Source of the DNA: an uncultured Bacteroides sp.
Lineage (GTDB): Bacteria > Bacteroidota > Bacteroidia > Bacteroidales > Bacteroidaceae
Assembly: GCA_900551445.1 (NCBI GenBank)
Contig: URWA01000009.1
Span: forward strand, 1-64,000
DNA length: 64,000 nucleotides
Direction of reading: 5' to 3'
In this document: positions 26,020 through 33,835 of the stretch, in pieces
Layout of the letters: every line of letters begins with the position of its first letter
Numbering within the stretch: the stretch's first letter is position 1
Made by a program: the position numbers and the translations under genes
Notes under the pieces: model-generated
Databases searched by the model: none
What the model was told of the DNA's origin: nothing
Seen by the model: the letters and a program-made list of their open reading frames with translations, nothing else

Positions 26020-26107
26020 TATGTTTCCCTGCCGGGAACCGTACGTTTCCCGGTGCGGAGCCGTATGTTTTCCGTAAGGGAAACGTAGGTTTCTGCCTGC
26101 GGAAACG
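26020..26107. repeat. Tandem array of four 22-bp palindromic units (array A)
   Basis: Units start at 26020, 26042, 26064 and 26086. Each reads TA-Y/G-GTTT-YC, then a variable centre of about 6 bases, then GG-N-A-N-CG, so each unit is itself an imperfect palindrome and the unit junctions (AACCGTACGTTT) are palindromic too. Symmetry centres therefore fall every 11 bp. An outer inverted pair, TTTACGTTTTC at 26009 and GGAAACGTAAA at 26101, brackets the array. It sits in the 381-base gap between the GH78 terminator and the Fic gene. Open frames across it are chance. Its geometry equals that of the array at 45088-45175. Function unknown. Confidence 0.85.
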
Positions 26108-26210
26108 TAAAAATCGACTGGAGGTTTTTGGATGAAGGACTTGAGGGTTTGGGGATAAGATTGGACAGATTCTTTTAAATGCAACTGTAGCTTTTTTCAT
26201 GCTTAATCAT

Positions 26211-26218
26211 TACATTTG
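26211..26218 (+). promoter_or_regulatory. -7 box of the RhuM-Fic gene
   Basis: TACATTTG is a perfect TAnnTTTG box, 81 bases before the gene. Between it and the gene lies a 16-codon frame (26263-26313) that runs 14 bases into the Fic coding region and could act as a leader peptide; this is uncertain. Confidence 0.5.
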
Positions 26219-26299
26219 CAAATATTGTACGCTATTGGAAAGATGGATAGCTGCAAGCAGAAATGAAGGAATTGTTGAATCTGTTCAGGGAGTTAGGGT

Positions 26300-27277
26300 A
26301 TGGAATTGAATGACAAAATTATTATATACCAAACCATTGATGGACAAACATCCATTGAAGTGAAATTGGAGGACGAAACTGTATGGCTTTCTGCTAATCA
26401 GATGGCCACTCTGTTTGATCGGGATGAAAAGACTATAAGAAAACATATCAATAATGTCTTTTCCGAAGGTGAATTGGGAAAAGAGAACAACACGCATTTT
26501 TTGCGTGTTGATGGAGTGAAGCAACCTGTTGCCTTTTATTCTTTGGATGTGATTATTTCCATAGGATACCGCGTAAAAAGCCAACGAGGTACTCAGTTTC
26601 GTATATGGGCCAATAAGATTTTGAAAGACTATCTTGTAAAAGGCTATGTCGTCAACAAGGCTTTGACCGAACAGCGTTATACTGAATTGAAGCAATTGGT
26701 AACGGTCTTGGGCCGTACAGTCAAGGCACAGGAAGCACTGACATCGGAAGATGCACTCAATCTGGTGGAAGTGGTTTCCGATTACGCTTATGCTCTCGAT
26801 ACGTTAGACAGATACGATTACCAGCAACTGGCGGTAGAGCAGACCACTAACGAAATAAAGTTCCATGCTACCTACGAGGGAGCCATGCAGGCCATAGAAG
26901 AGCTGAAGGAAAAATTCGGTGGAAGTCAGTGGTTTGCCCATGAGAAGGATGATTCCTTTAAAAGTTCCATCGGGCAAATATACCAGACTTTTGGCGGGCA
27001 AGATCTTTACCCTTCTGTGGAGGAAAAAGCGGCTATGCTGCTTTATCTCGTCACGAAAAATCATTCGTTTAGTGATGGTAACAAACGTATTGCTGCCACC
27101 CTTTTCCTGTGGTTTATGGCTGGTAACGGTATTCTCTACAATCCGGATGGGAGTAAGCGCATTGCTGACAACACCCTTGTGGCTCTTACGCTGATGATTG
27201 CTGAGAGTCGTACAGAAGAAAAGGATATTATGGTGAAAGTAGTAGTCAATCTGATTAACAAGAACAACTATGAGTAA
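26300..27277 (+). CDS. RhuM-Fic domain protein (possible AMP-transferase)
   Basis: This 325-residue protein joins two modules. Residues about 1-115 are of the RhuM type, with VWLSANQMATLFDRDEKTIRKH, a helix-turn-helix-like segment. Residues about 180-310 are a Fic/Doc domain with HSFSDGNKR at 255-263, matching the catalytic HxFx(D/E)GNxxR motif; H255 would activate the target hydroxyl for AMP or nucleotide transfer. No adjacent antitoxin gene is evident. Function in cells is unknown; such proteins occur scattered in Bacteroidetes accessory regions. The gene is flanked by a repeat array upstream and a gene remnant downstream, so the segment looks like accessory DNA. Confidence 0.88.
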   Translation: MELNDKIIIYQTIDGQTSIEVKLEDETVWLSANQMATLFDRDEKTIRKHINNVFSEGELGKENNTHFLRVDGVKQPVAFYSLDVIISIGYRVKSQRGTQFRIWANKILKDYLVKGYVVNKALTEQRYTELKQLVTVLGRTVKAQEALTSEDALNLVEVVSDYAYALDTLDRYDYQQLAVEQTTNEIKFHATYEGAMQAIEELKEKFGGSQWFAHEKDDSFKSSIGQIYQTFGGQDLYPSVEEKAAMLLYLVTKNHSFSDGNKRIAATLFLWFMAGNGILYNPDGSKRIADNTLVALTLMIAESRTEEKDIMVKVVVNLINKNNYE

Positions 27278-27374
27278 GGAGAATTATAGACGGATGGGTA
27301 ATTATCCGAGAGGTGGATGTAAGGACTCGGGATTTGGGGGTGGAGGAACTTTGAAACTGCATCAACCGCAATGA

Positions 27375-27533
27375 AACGGGGGTTACAGACTCAATGACAA
27401 CAATCTACGTCATTTTTATTGTTCAGATACTGACAAACGGTTATCTGACGAGACTACTGAGTTGTGGCATTACGCTCCCGTAGTACTTTATCAGGAATTC
27501 ACGGATGAATTGAAACAGAAAGAAAACGAATAG
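27375..27533 (+). pseudogene. Remnant of an unrecognised gene
   Basis: From the stop at 27372-27374 to the TAG at 27531-27533 an open frame of 52 codons without ATG encodes a plausible hydrophilic C-terminus (including ...HFYCSDTDKRLSDET and YAPVVLYQEF). No start or signal precedes it. The 27278-27374 stretch contains only a 35-codon frame (27270-27374) of low-complexity Gly-rich character that overlaps the Fic stop. Together they look like the decayed end of a gene. No family was recognised. Confidence 0.3.
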
Positions 27534-27565
27534 AGAGATTTTATCCATCTTTCCCAAATTTGCAG

Positions 27566-27573
27566 TAACTTTG
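27566..27573 (+). promoter_or_regulatory. -7 box of the MATE gene
   Basis: TAACTTTG fits TAnnTTTG exactly. Transcription would start close to 27580, so the in-frame TTG at 27584 is an unlikely start and the ATG at 27602 is preferred. Confidence 0.55.
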
Positions 27574-27601
27574 CCGCGCATTTTTGAAGAAGGTAAAAAA
27601 G

Positions 27602-28972
27602 ATGGATCAAAGCGTGGATAAGAAACGGACCCGGAGCAACGAGATTGACATGCTCAACGGGCCGTTGTTCAAGAAAATTCTGGTGTTTGCCCTTCCGCTG
27701 GCGGCCAGCAGTCTGTTACAGGAACTTTTTAATTCGGTCGATGTGGCCGTGGTGGGGCACTTTGTGGGAAGTGAAGCCCTGGCAGCTGTGGGAAGTAATG
27801 CGCCCGTCATCGGGTTGCTCATCAATCTGTTCATGGGTATCTCCATGGGAGCCTGTGCCATTATTTCCAACCATATCGGTCAGCGGGACGACCGGAGCAT
27901 ACGTCATGCCATCAATACGGTGGAACTGGTGGCCCTGCTGAGCGGAATTTTTCTGCTGTTGTTGGGACAGGTGGCAGCTAAACCGATTCTGACATGGATG
28001 GGAACTCCTCCGAATGTATTGGATCAGGCTGTGACTTATCTGCGTATCTATTTCTTAGGCATGCCTTTCATCATGGCCTTCAACTTCGGGGCAGCGATTC
28101 TGCGAAGCATGGGCGATACCCGTCGTCCGCTGTATATTCTGGTCATCGCTGGAATCGTCAATACGTTGCTGAACCTGCTGTTCGTGCTTTGTTTCCACAT
28201 GGGAGTGGCAGGTGTGGCCGTGGCCACAGGAATCTCCAATGCAGTGAGTGCAGCGCTGATTATTCGGTTGCTGTGCAAGGAAAAAGAGCCTTTCCGCCTG
28301 CATTTCAGTAAGATGAAGATTTATTCCACGGAGTTGAACCGTATGTTGCGTATCGGTGTGCCGGCGGGCTTGCAGGGGATGATTTTCTCCATTTCGAATG
28401 TGGTGGTACAGTCGTCCATCAACAGTTACGGAGCCGATGCGATTGCCGGTTCGGCAGCAGCCGTCAATTTTGAATACTATTGTTATTTTATCATCCAGGG
28501 ATTCAATGGAGCCGCCATCAGTTTCATTGCACAGAACTATGGCGCTGGAAGAATGGACCGTGTACACCGGGTGTTCTGGATTTGCATGGGGTCGAGTCTG
28601 GCGTTCTGTGCGGCGTTCAACTGGCTTTTTGCCTGGCAGAGTGATTTCTTCCTGGGATTCTTTTCCAATGTGCCGATGGTGCATCACTATGGGATCCTTC
28701 GCATGCACCTGGTGTTGGCTTTGCAGTTCATTGCCAGCAGTTATGAGATTGCGGGCTCTTCCTTGCGAGGTATGGGAAAATCGCTTACTCCGGCCTTGCT
28801 GACGGTCTTCGGTACCTGTCTACTTCGAATGGTGTGGGTTTATGTGGTGTCGCCGATATGGAGGGGATACGATGTGCTGATGATTGTGTATCCGGTATCA
28901 TGGGTAGTCACCGGCCTGCTGGTGCTGACGGCCTACTGGATGACGATAAGGAAAAAGGTAGCGAAAGCATAA
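27602..28972 (+). CDS. MATE-family efflux transporter
   Basis: This 456-residue protein has about 12 hydrophobic segments in two similar halves, as in MATE exporters that expel drugs or metabolites in exchange for sodium or protons. Characteristic stretches are ILVFALPLAASSLLQELFNSVDVAVVGHFVG near the N-terminus and GIPAGL-like RIGVPAGLQGMIFSISN at the start of the second half. The start codon is ATG 27602, 29 bases after the -7 box. The gene ends at a bidirectional terminator shared with convergent guaA. Confidence 0.93.
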   Translation: MDQSVDKKRTRSNEIDMLNGPLFKKILVFALPLAASSLLQELFNSVDVAVVGHFVGSEALAAVGSNAPVIGLLINLFMGISMGACAIISNHIGQRDDRSIRHAINTVELVALLSGIFLLLLGQVAAKPILTWMGTPPNVLDQAVTYLRIYFLGMPFIMAFNFGAAILRSMGDTRRPLYILVIAGIVNTLLNLLFVLCFHMGVAGVAVATGISNAVSAALIIRLLCKEKEPFRLHFSKMKIYSTELNRMLRIGVPAGLQGMIFSISNVVVQSSINSYGADAIAGSAAAVNFEYYCYFIIQGFNGAAISFIAQNYGAGRMDRVHRVFWICMGSSLAFCAAFNWLFAWQSDFFLGFFSNVPMVHHYGILRMHLVLALQFIASSYEIAGSSLRGMGKSLTPALLTVFGTCLLRMVWVYVVSPIWRGYDVLMIVYPVSWVVTGLLVLTAYWMTIRKKVAKA

Positions 28973-29010
28973 AAAAACAGCCTCGGCTTAAAAAGCTGAG
29001 GCTGTTTTTT
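28973..29010. terminator. Bidirectional terminator between MATE gene and guaA
   Basis: CAGCCTCGGCTT at 28978-28989 pairs with 28993-29004 (one G-T pair), with an A run on its left and a T run on its right, so it can stop transcription on both strands. Confidence 0.9.
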
Positions 29011-29029
29011 TATAAAGAGGAATTTGGAT

Positions 29030-30583
29030 TTATTCCCATTCGATGGTGGCTGGCGGTTTGGAAGAGATATCGTAGCAAACGCGGTTCACGCCTTTTACTT
29101 TGTTGATGATATCGTTGGAAACCTTTGCCAGGAATTCGTATGGCAGGTGAGCCCAGTCGGCTGTCATGGCATCGGTGCTGGTTACTGCACGCAAGGCTAC
29201 TGCACGTTCGTAAGTACGTTCGTCACCCATTACTCCGACGCTCTGTACCGGCAACAGGATGACTCCGGCCTGCCATACCTGATGGTACAGGGCAGTTTCG
29301 TTTCCGTTTTCATCTTTCACCTTCCAGTCGCGCAAGCCCTGGATGAAGATATCGTCGGCATCCTGCAGGATACGTACTTTCTCACGGGTGATGTCGCCCA
29401 GGATACGTACGGCCAAGCCCGGACCCGGGAACGGATGACGGGTAATCAGGTGTTCCGGCATGCCCAGCTCGCGACCTACGCGGCGCACTTCATCCTTAAA
29501 CAGGAGACGCAGAGGTTCGCAAAGTTTCAGGTTCATCTTTTCGGGCAGACCGCCTACGTTGTGATGACTCTTGATGACGGTTCCGGTGATAGACAATGAC
29601 TCGATGCAGTCGGGGTAGATGGTACCCTGTGCCAGCCATTTCACGTCGTGAATCTTGTGGGCTTCTTCGTCGAATACGTCGATGAAACCTTTTCCGATGA
29701 TTTTGCGTTTGCGTTCCGGTTCGGTTACTCCGGCCAGTTCTGAGAAGAATTTCTCGCTGGCATCCACGCCGATGACGTTCAGTCCGAGACATTCATAGTC
29801 ATGCAATACGTTCTTGAACTCGTTCTTGCGCAACATTCCGTGGTCTACGAAGATACAGGTCAGGTTCTTGCCGATGGCCTTGTTCAGCAATACGGCTGCC
29901 ACTGAAGAGTCTACGCCGCCGCTCAGTCCCAGCACCACCTTGTCGTTGCCGAGCTGTTCTTTCAAGCTGGCCACTGTGGTCTCGATGAAAGAGGCTGCGC
30001 TCCAGTCCTGCTTTCCTCCGCAGATGTCTACCACGAAGTTCTTCAGCAGTTGGGTACCGTCTTCTGTGTGGAACACTTCCGGGTGGAATTGTACGCCCCA
30101 GAGTTTTTCATTCTTTGCCTGATAAGCAGCGATAGCCACTTTGTCGGTTGAAGCGATAATTTCGAAATCGTCGGGAATGGCAGTGATGGTGTCGCCATGG
30201 CTCATCCATACCTGAGAATGTTCGCGGATGCCTTTCAGCAGCGGACTTTCGTGGTTGAAGGTAGCCAGGTGGGCACGTCCATATTCACGGGTGTTGGCCG
30301 GTTCTACCTTACCTCCGTAGGTGTAGGCCATGAACTGTGCGCCGTAGCAGATACCCAGGATAGGGTACTTTCCGCGGATGTGGGTTAAGTCTACTTTAAA
30401 AGCCTTCTCGTCGTACACGGAGAAAGGGCTTCCCGACAAGATTACGCCGATAACCGACGGGTCGTCGTGCGGAAACTTGTTGTAAGGAACAATTTCGCAA
30501 TACATGTTCAGCTCGCGCACACGGCGGCCGATGAGCTGCGTGGTTTGTGAACCGAAGTCAAGAATAATGATTTTTTCCTGCAT
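29030..30583 (-). CDS. guaA: GMP synthase (glutamine-hydrolysing)
   Basis: This 517-residue enzyme converts XMP to GMP using ATP and ammonia from glutamine, the last step of GMP synthesis. The N-terminal class I amidotransferase domain has catalytic C79 (GICYGAQ), H167 and E169 (QFHPEVF). The ATP pyrophosphatase domain has the P-loop SGGVDSS at 221-227. The C-terminal dimerisation domain ends in PPATIEWE, the usual GuaA terminus. It is a single gene convergent to the MATE gene. Confidence 0.98.
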   Translation of the reverse strand: MQEKIIILDFGSQTTQLIGRRVRELNMYCEIVPYNKFPHDDPSVIGVILSGSPFSVYDEKAFKVDLTHIRGKYPILGICYGAQFMAYTYGGKVEPANTREYGRAHLATFNHESPLLKGIREHSQVWMSHGDTITAIPDDFEIIASTDKVAIAAYQAKNEKLWGVQFHPEVFHTEDGTQLLKNFVVDICGGKQDWSAASFIETTVASLKEQLGNDKVVLGLSGGVDSSVAAVLLNKAIGKNLTCIFVDHGMLRKNEFKNVLHDYECLGLNVIGVDASEKFFSELAGVTEPERKRKIIGKGFIDVFDEEAHKIHDVKWLAQGTIYPDCIESLSITGTVIKSHHNVGGLPEKMNLKLCEPLRLLFKDEVRRVGRELGMPEHLITRHPFPGPGLAVRILGDITREKVRILQDADDIFIQGLRDWKVKDENGNETALYHQVWQAGVILLPVQSVGVMGDERTYERAVALRAVTSTDAMTADWAHLPYEFLAKVSNDIINKVKGVNRVCYDISSKPPATIEWE

Positions 30584-30616
30584 ATTGTGTGATGTAAAAT
30601 ATGTATTCTATGCGTG

Positions 30617-30624
30617 CAAAGGTA
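30617..30624 (-). promoter_or_regulatory. -7 box of guaA
   Basis: On the reverse strand this reads TACCTTTG, a perfect match to TAnnTTTG, 33 bases upstream of the guaA start. It lies inside an imperfect GCGTACC...CGCATA symmetry. No purine riboswitch was recognised in the short leader. Confidence 0.55.
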
Positions 30625-30752
30625 CGCATATTTTTCCTAAATCCGATGTGTGCCTGTGATTTTATTTGAAACAGCATGTTTCAGATTGGAAGGTCGGGGA
30701 GGAAGGTATGTTTTTTTAAGTATTATATATAAGGAGGTAAGGAATAAATTTG

Positions 30753-30760
30753 TACTTTTG
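30753..30760 (+). promoter_or_regulatory. -7 box directly before ruvX
   Basis: TACTTTTG fully matches TAnnTTTG and ends only 7 bases before the ruvX ATG at 30768, which would make the transcript leaderless or nearly so. A separate AAGGAGG at 30731-30737 lies 12 bases before an in-frame TTG at 30750, an alternative start if transcription begins further upstream. Confidence 0.45.
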
Positions 30761-30767
30761 TCGGCGT

Positions 30768-31184
30768 ATGAGCAGAATTTTGGCAATAGATTATGGTAGA
30801 AAGCGCACGGGAATCGCAGTGACCGACCCGATGCAGATTATTGCGAACGGGCTGACTACGGTGCCGACGCACGAGCTGATGGATTACCTGCTGAAGTATG
30901 TGGCCCAGGAAAAGGTGGAACGCATCATTGTGGGGCATCCCAAGCAGCTGAACAACGAGGACTCGGAAAACATGAAGTATATCAAGCCTTTCCTTGCACA
31001 GCTGAAGAAAAAACTGCCGGAGGTACCGGTGGAACTGGTGGATGAACGGTTCACTTCCGTGCTGGCGCATCAGGCCATGCTGGACGGGGGGCTGAAGAAG
31101 AAGGCTCGCCAGAACAAGGCACTGGTGGATGAAATCAGTGCGACCATTATTCTGCAGTCGTATCTGGAATCAAGAAGAATGTAA
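30768..31184 (+). CDS. ruvX: RuvX/YqgF-family Holliday junction resolvase-like nuclease
   Basis: This 138-residue protein has the RNase H-like fold motifs DYGRKRTGIAV at the N-terminus and VELVDERFTS and DEISATIIL towards the C-terminus, supplying the catalytic acidic residues. YqgF proteins act in processing of pre-16S rRNA ends or in resolving DNA junctions. The start is taken as ATG 30768 since homologues begin close to the DYG motif; TTG 30750 would add six residues. It is followed after 19 bases by def. Confidence 0.92.
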   Translation: MSRILAIDYGRKRTGIAVTDPMQIIANGLTTVPTHELMDYLLKYVAQEKVERIIVGHPKQLNNEDSENMKYIKPFLAQLKKKLPEVPVELVDERFTSVLAHQAMLDGGLKKKARQNKALVDEISATIILQSYLESRRM

Positions 31185-31203
31185 CTCAAAAACTGAATAA
31201 AAT

Positions 31204-31758
31204 ATGATTTTACCGATTTATGTGTATGGCCAGCCTGTATTGCGTCAGGAGGCAGAAGATATTACGCCGGATTATCCAGGCTTGAAAGAGCTGATTACAA
31301 ATATGTTTGAAACGATGGACCGTGCTGACGGTGTGGGACTGGCTGCTCCGCAGGTGGGGCTTCCCATCCGGGTGGTGGTAATCGACTTGGACGTGTTGTC
31401 GGACGACATGCCGGAATTCAAGGATTTTAAACGTGCCTATATCAATCCTCACATTCTGGAGACAGGGGGAGAGATGGTATCCATGGAGGAAGGCTGTCTG
31501 AGCTTGCCGGGCATCCATGAGAGTGTGAAGCGTCCGGACAAGATTCATGTCACTTACCTCGACGAAAACATGCAGCCGCACGACGAGTGGGTGGAAGGTT
31601 ATCTGGCCCGTGTGATGCAGCATGAATTTGACCACCTGGAAGGAACCATGTTCATCGACCACCTGTCGGCTTTGCGCAAGCAGATGATTCGTGGCAAACT
31701 GAATGGCATGGTGAATGGCAAGGCTCGTTGCTCTTATAAAGTGAAAACCGTCAGATGA
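31204..31758 (+). CDS. def: Peptide deformylase
   Basis: This 184-residue metalloenzyme removes the formyl group from the N-terminal methionine of new proteins. All three motifs are present: GVGLAAPQVG, EGCLSLPG (Cys metal ligand) and QHEFDHLEG (two His ligands and catalytic Glu). Length and order are normal. Its stop codon overlaps the start of the TPR gene by four bases (ATGA at 31755-31758). Confidence 0.98.
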   Translation: MILPIYVYGQPVLRQEAEDITPDYPGLKELITNMFETMDRADGVGLAAPQVGLPIRVVVIDLDVLSDDMPEFKDFKRAYINPHILETGGEMVSMEEGCLSLPGIHESVKRPDKIHVTYLDENMQPHDEWVEGYLARVMQHEFDHLEGTMFIDHLSALRKQMIRGKLNGMVNGKARCSYKVKTVR

Positions 31759-33761
31759 TCAGAAGATTCCTATACATATTATATATAGGTATGTTTTTCC
31801 CGGTGGCTGCCCTGTGTCAGATTAATACGGACAGGGTGATGACCATCGGGAAAAATGCACTTTATTTCGAGGATTATGTCCTCTCTATCCAGTACTTTAA
31901 TCAGGTGATTGGGGTGAAGCCTTATCTGGCCGAACCGTATTTTTATCGCGGGCTGGCCAAGATGAACCTGGACGATTATCAGGGGGCGGAAGCCGACTGC
32001 TCGGAAGCGCTGCAACGCAACCCGTTCGTAGTCAATGCGTATCAGGTGCGGGGTATCTCGCGTATCCGGCAGCAGAATTACCAGGGGGCTATCCAGGATT
32101 ACCGGAAGGCCTTGGAGATGGATCCGGAGAATATCAGCCTGTGGCACAACCTGGCGCTTTGCCGGATGCATGAGGAAGAGTATGCGCAGGCGCGGGCCGA
32201 TTTGGATACGCTGATTCGTATTTCTCCGCGCTATACGGATGCCTATCTGATGCGTACGGAGGTGTCATTGAAACAGAAGGATACGTTGCAGGCCATGACG
32301 GATGCCGACAAGGCGATTGAAATGGACCGTTATAATCCGGACACGTGGTCGTCAAGAGGTATGCTGTTCCTGCAGCGTGGAAAGTATAAGGATGCGGAAG
32401 CGGACCTGACGGAGGCCATCCGTCTTTCGGTGCGTAATGCGGGCGTGTATATCAACCGTGCGCTGGCTCGTTATCACCAGAACAATCTGCGTGGGGCTAT
32501 GTCGGACTATGATCTGGCATTGGATGTAGACCGGAATAATTTCATCGGTCACTACAACCGTGGTCTGTTGCGCGCGCAGGTGGGAGATGACAACCGTGCC
32601 ATCGAGGACTTCGACTTCGTGCTCAAGATGGAACCCGACAACCTGATGGCCCGGTTCAACCGAGGACTGTTGCGTGACCGTACAGGGGATTATCCGGGGG
32701 CTATCGAAGATTATTCGGCGGTGCTGAAGGAATACCCGAACTTCCTGGCCGGCTATCAGTATCGTGCGCAGGCCAGACGGAAAGTGGGCGACTTGAAAGG
32801 TGCGGATGCCGATGAGTTCAAGGTGCTGAAAGCGCAGATTGAATCGCAGAACGGAACGAAGAAGCAGACGGCTTCGGCGGACAAGACGCGTAAGAAATCG
32901 GACAAGAACGTGGAGAATTACCGTAAGATTGTGGTGGCCGACAACGATTCGGAGGACGACCGTTACAAGACGGACTATCGGGGCAGGGTACAGGACAAGA
33001 ATGTGACCATCTTGCCGCAGCCGATGTTCGCGTTGAGCTATTACGAGCGTCCGGAAGAAGTGAAGCGGCAGGTCAACTATTATAAAGGTATCGACGACAT
33101 GAATGCTCGTGGGGCTCTTCCACATCGCCTGCTGATTACGAACAACGAGGCTTCGCTCTCGGAAGAGCAGGTGAAACAGCATTTTGCATCCATCGATGAA
33201 CAGACGGCTGCCATCGTGAAGGAACCGAATGATGTGTTGCATTACTATGCGCGTGCGCTTGATTTCTATCTGGTGCAGGACTTCGACAATGCATTGAAGG
33301 ATCTGGATGATGCCATCCGTTGTGATTCTACTTTCTTCCCGGCCTACTTCAGTCGTGCGCTGATTTACTACAAGCAGTTGGAATATCGCAAGCGTGACCG
33401 GAAGTATGAAGTGGAAGCAGTGGATAACAACAAGGACTTGCAGGTGCGTTCGTATGATTATAACAAGGTACGTGAGGACCTGGACCGTGTGATTGAGCTG
33501 GCTCCTGATTTCGTGTATGCGTATTATAACAGAGGAAATATTCTGGCCGTGATGAAAGACTACCGGGCTGCACTGGTGGATTACAACAAGGCCATTGAAC
33601 TGGATCCGCGTTTTGCGGATGCGTATTTCAACCGCGGGCTGACGAATATCTTCCTGGGTAACAACCGTCAGGGTATCCAGGATTTGAGTAAGGCCGGTGA
33701 GTTGGGAATTTTCTCTGCGTACAACATTATCAAGCGATTTACCACGGTGGAGGAGAAATAA
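31755..33761 (+). CDS. Exported TPR-repeat protein
   Basis: This 668-residue protein has a signal peptide (MIRRFLYILYIGMFFPVAALC). About nine TPR units fill residues 25-355, many of the form AIEDYxxVLKxxPxNLxA. A charged linker follows at about 356-400, then a middle segment of about 100 residues, then three more TPRs near the C-terminus (ALKDLDDAI, VREDLDRVIELAPDFVYAYYNRGN, ALVDYNKAIELDPRFADAYFNRG). It probably acts in the periplasm as a protein-interaction scaffold; the partner is unknown. Its start overlaps the def stop. This gene is typically placed between def and thrS in Bacteroides relatives. Confidence 0.9.
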   Translation: MIRRFLYILYIGMFFPVAALCQINTDRVMTIGKNALYFEDYVLSIQYFNQVIGVKPYLAEPYFYRGLAKMNLDDYQGAEADCSEALQRNPFVVNAYQVRGISRIRQQNYQGAIQDYRKALEMDPENISLWHNLALCRMHEEEYAQARADLDTLIRISPRYTDAYLMRTEVSLKQKDTLQAMTDADKAIEMDRYNPDTWSSRGMLFLQRGKYKDAEADLTEAIRLSVRNAGVYINRALARYHQNNLRGAMSDYDLALDVDRNNFIGHYNRGLLRAQVGDDNRAIEDFDFVLKMEPDNLMARFNRGLLRDRTGDYPGAIEDYSAVLKEYPNFLAGYQYRAQARRKVGDLKGADADEFKVLKAQIESQNGTKKQTASADKTRKKSDKNVENYRKIVVADNDSEDDRYKTDYRGRVQDKNVTILPQPMFALSYYERPEEVKRQVNYYKGIDDMNARGALPHRLLITNNEASLSEEQVKQHFASIDEQTAAIVKEPNDVLHYYARALDFYLVQDFDNALKDLDDAIRCDSTFFPAYFSRALIYYKQLEYRKRDRKYEVEAVDNNKDLQVRSYDYNKVREDLDRVIELAPDFVYAYYNRGNILAVMKDYRAALVDYNKAIELDPRFADAYFNRGLTNIFLGNNRQGIQDLSKAGELGIFSAYNIIKRFTTVEEK

Positions 33762-33773
33762 ATGAATGCAATT

Positions 33774-33804
33774 TTCTTCTTTAATTAAAAAGTTTATATT
33801 TTTG
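33774..33804 (+). promoter_or_regulatory. Promoter of thrS
   Basis: TTTC (33774-33777) and TATTTTTG (33797-33804) are 19 bp apart, a good -33/-7 pair. The predicted start near 33811 leaves a leader of about 25 bases, too short for a T-box, which this group lacks. Confidence 0.6.
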
Positions 33805-33835
33805 CGTCTCAATAACAGATAAACACATAAAGACT

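Noticed and set aside
25899..26200. Short frames on both strands across the 22-bp array A
   Set aside because: Their repeats (for example FPAGNR and FRKGN) come from the DNA repeat itself; no start context or family resemblance.
32352..33812. A 486-codon reverse frame opposite the TPR gene
   Set aside because: The forward strand carries a signal peptide and clear TPRs; the reverse frame has shadow composition.
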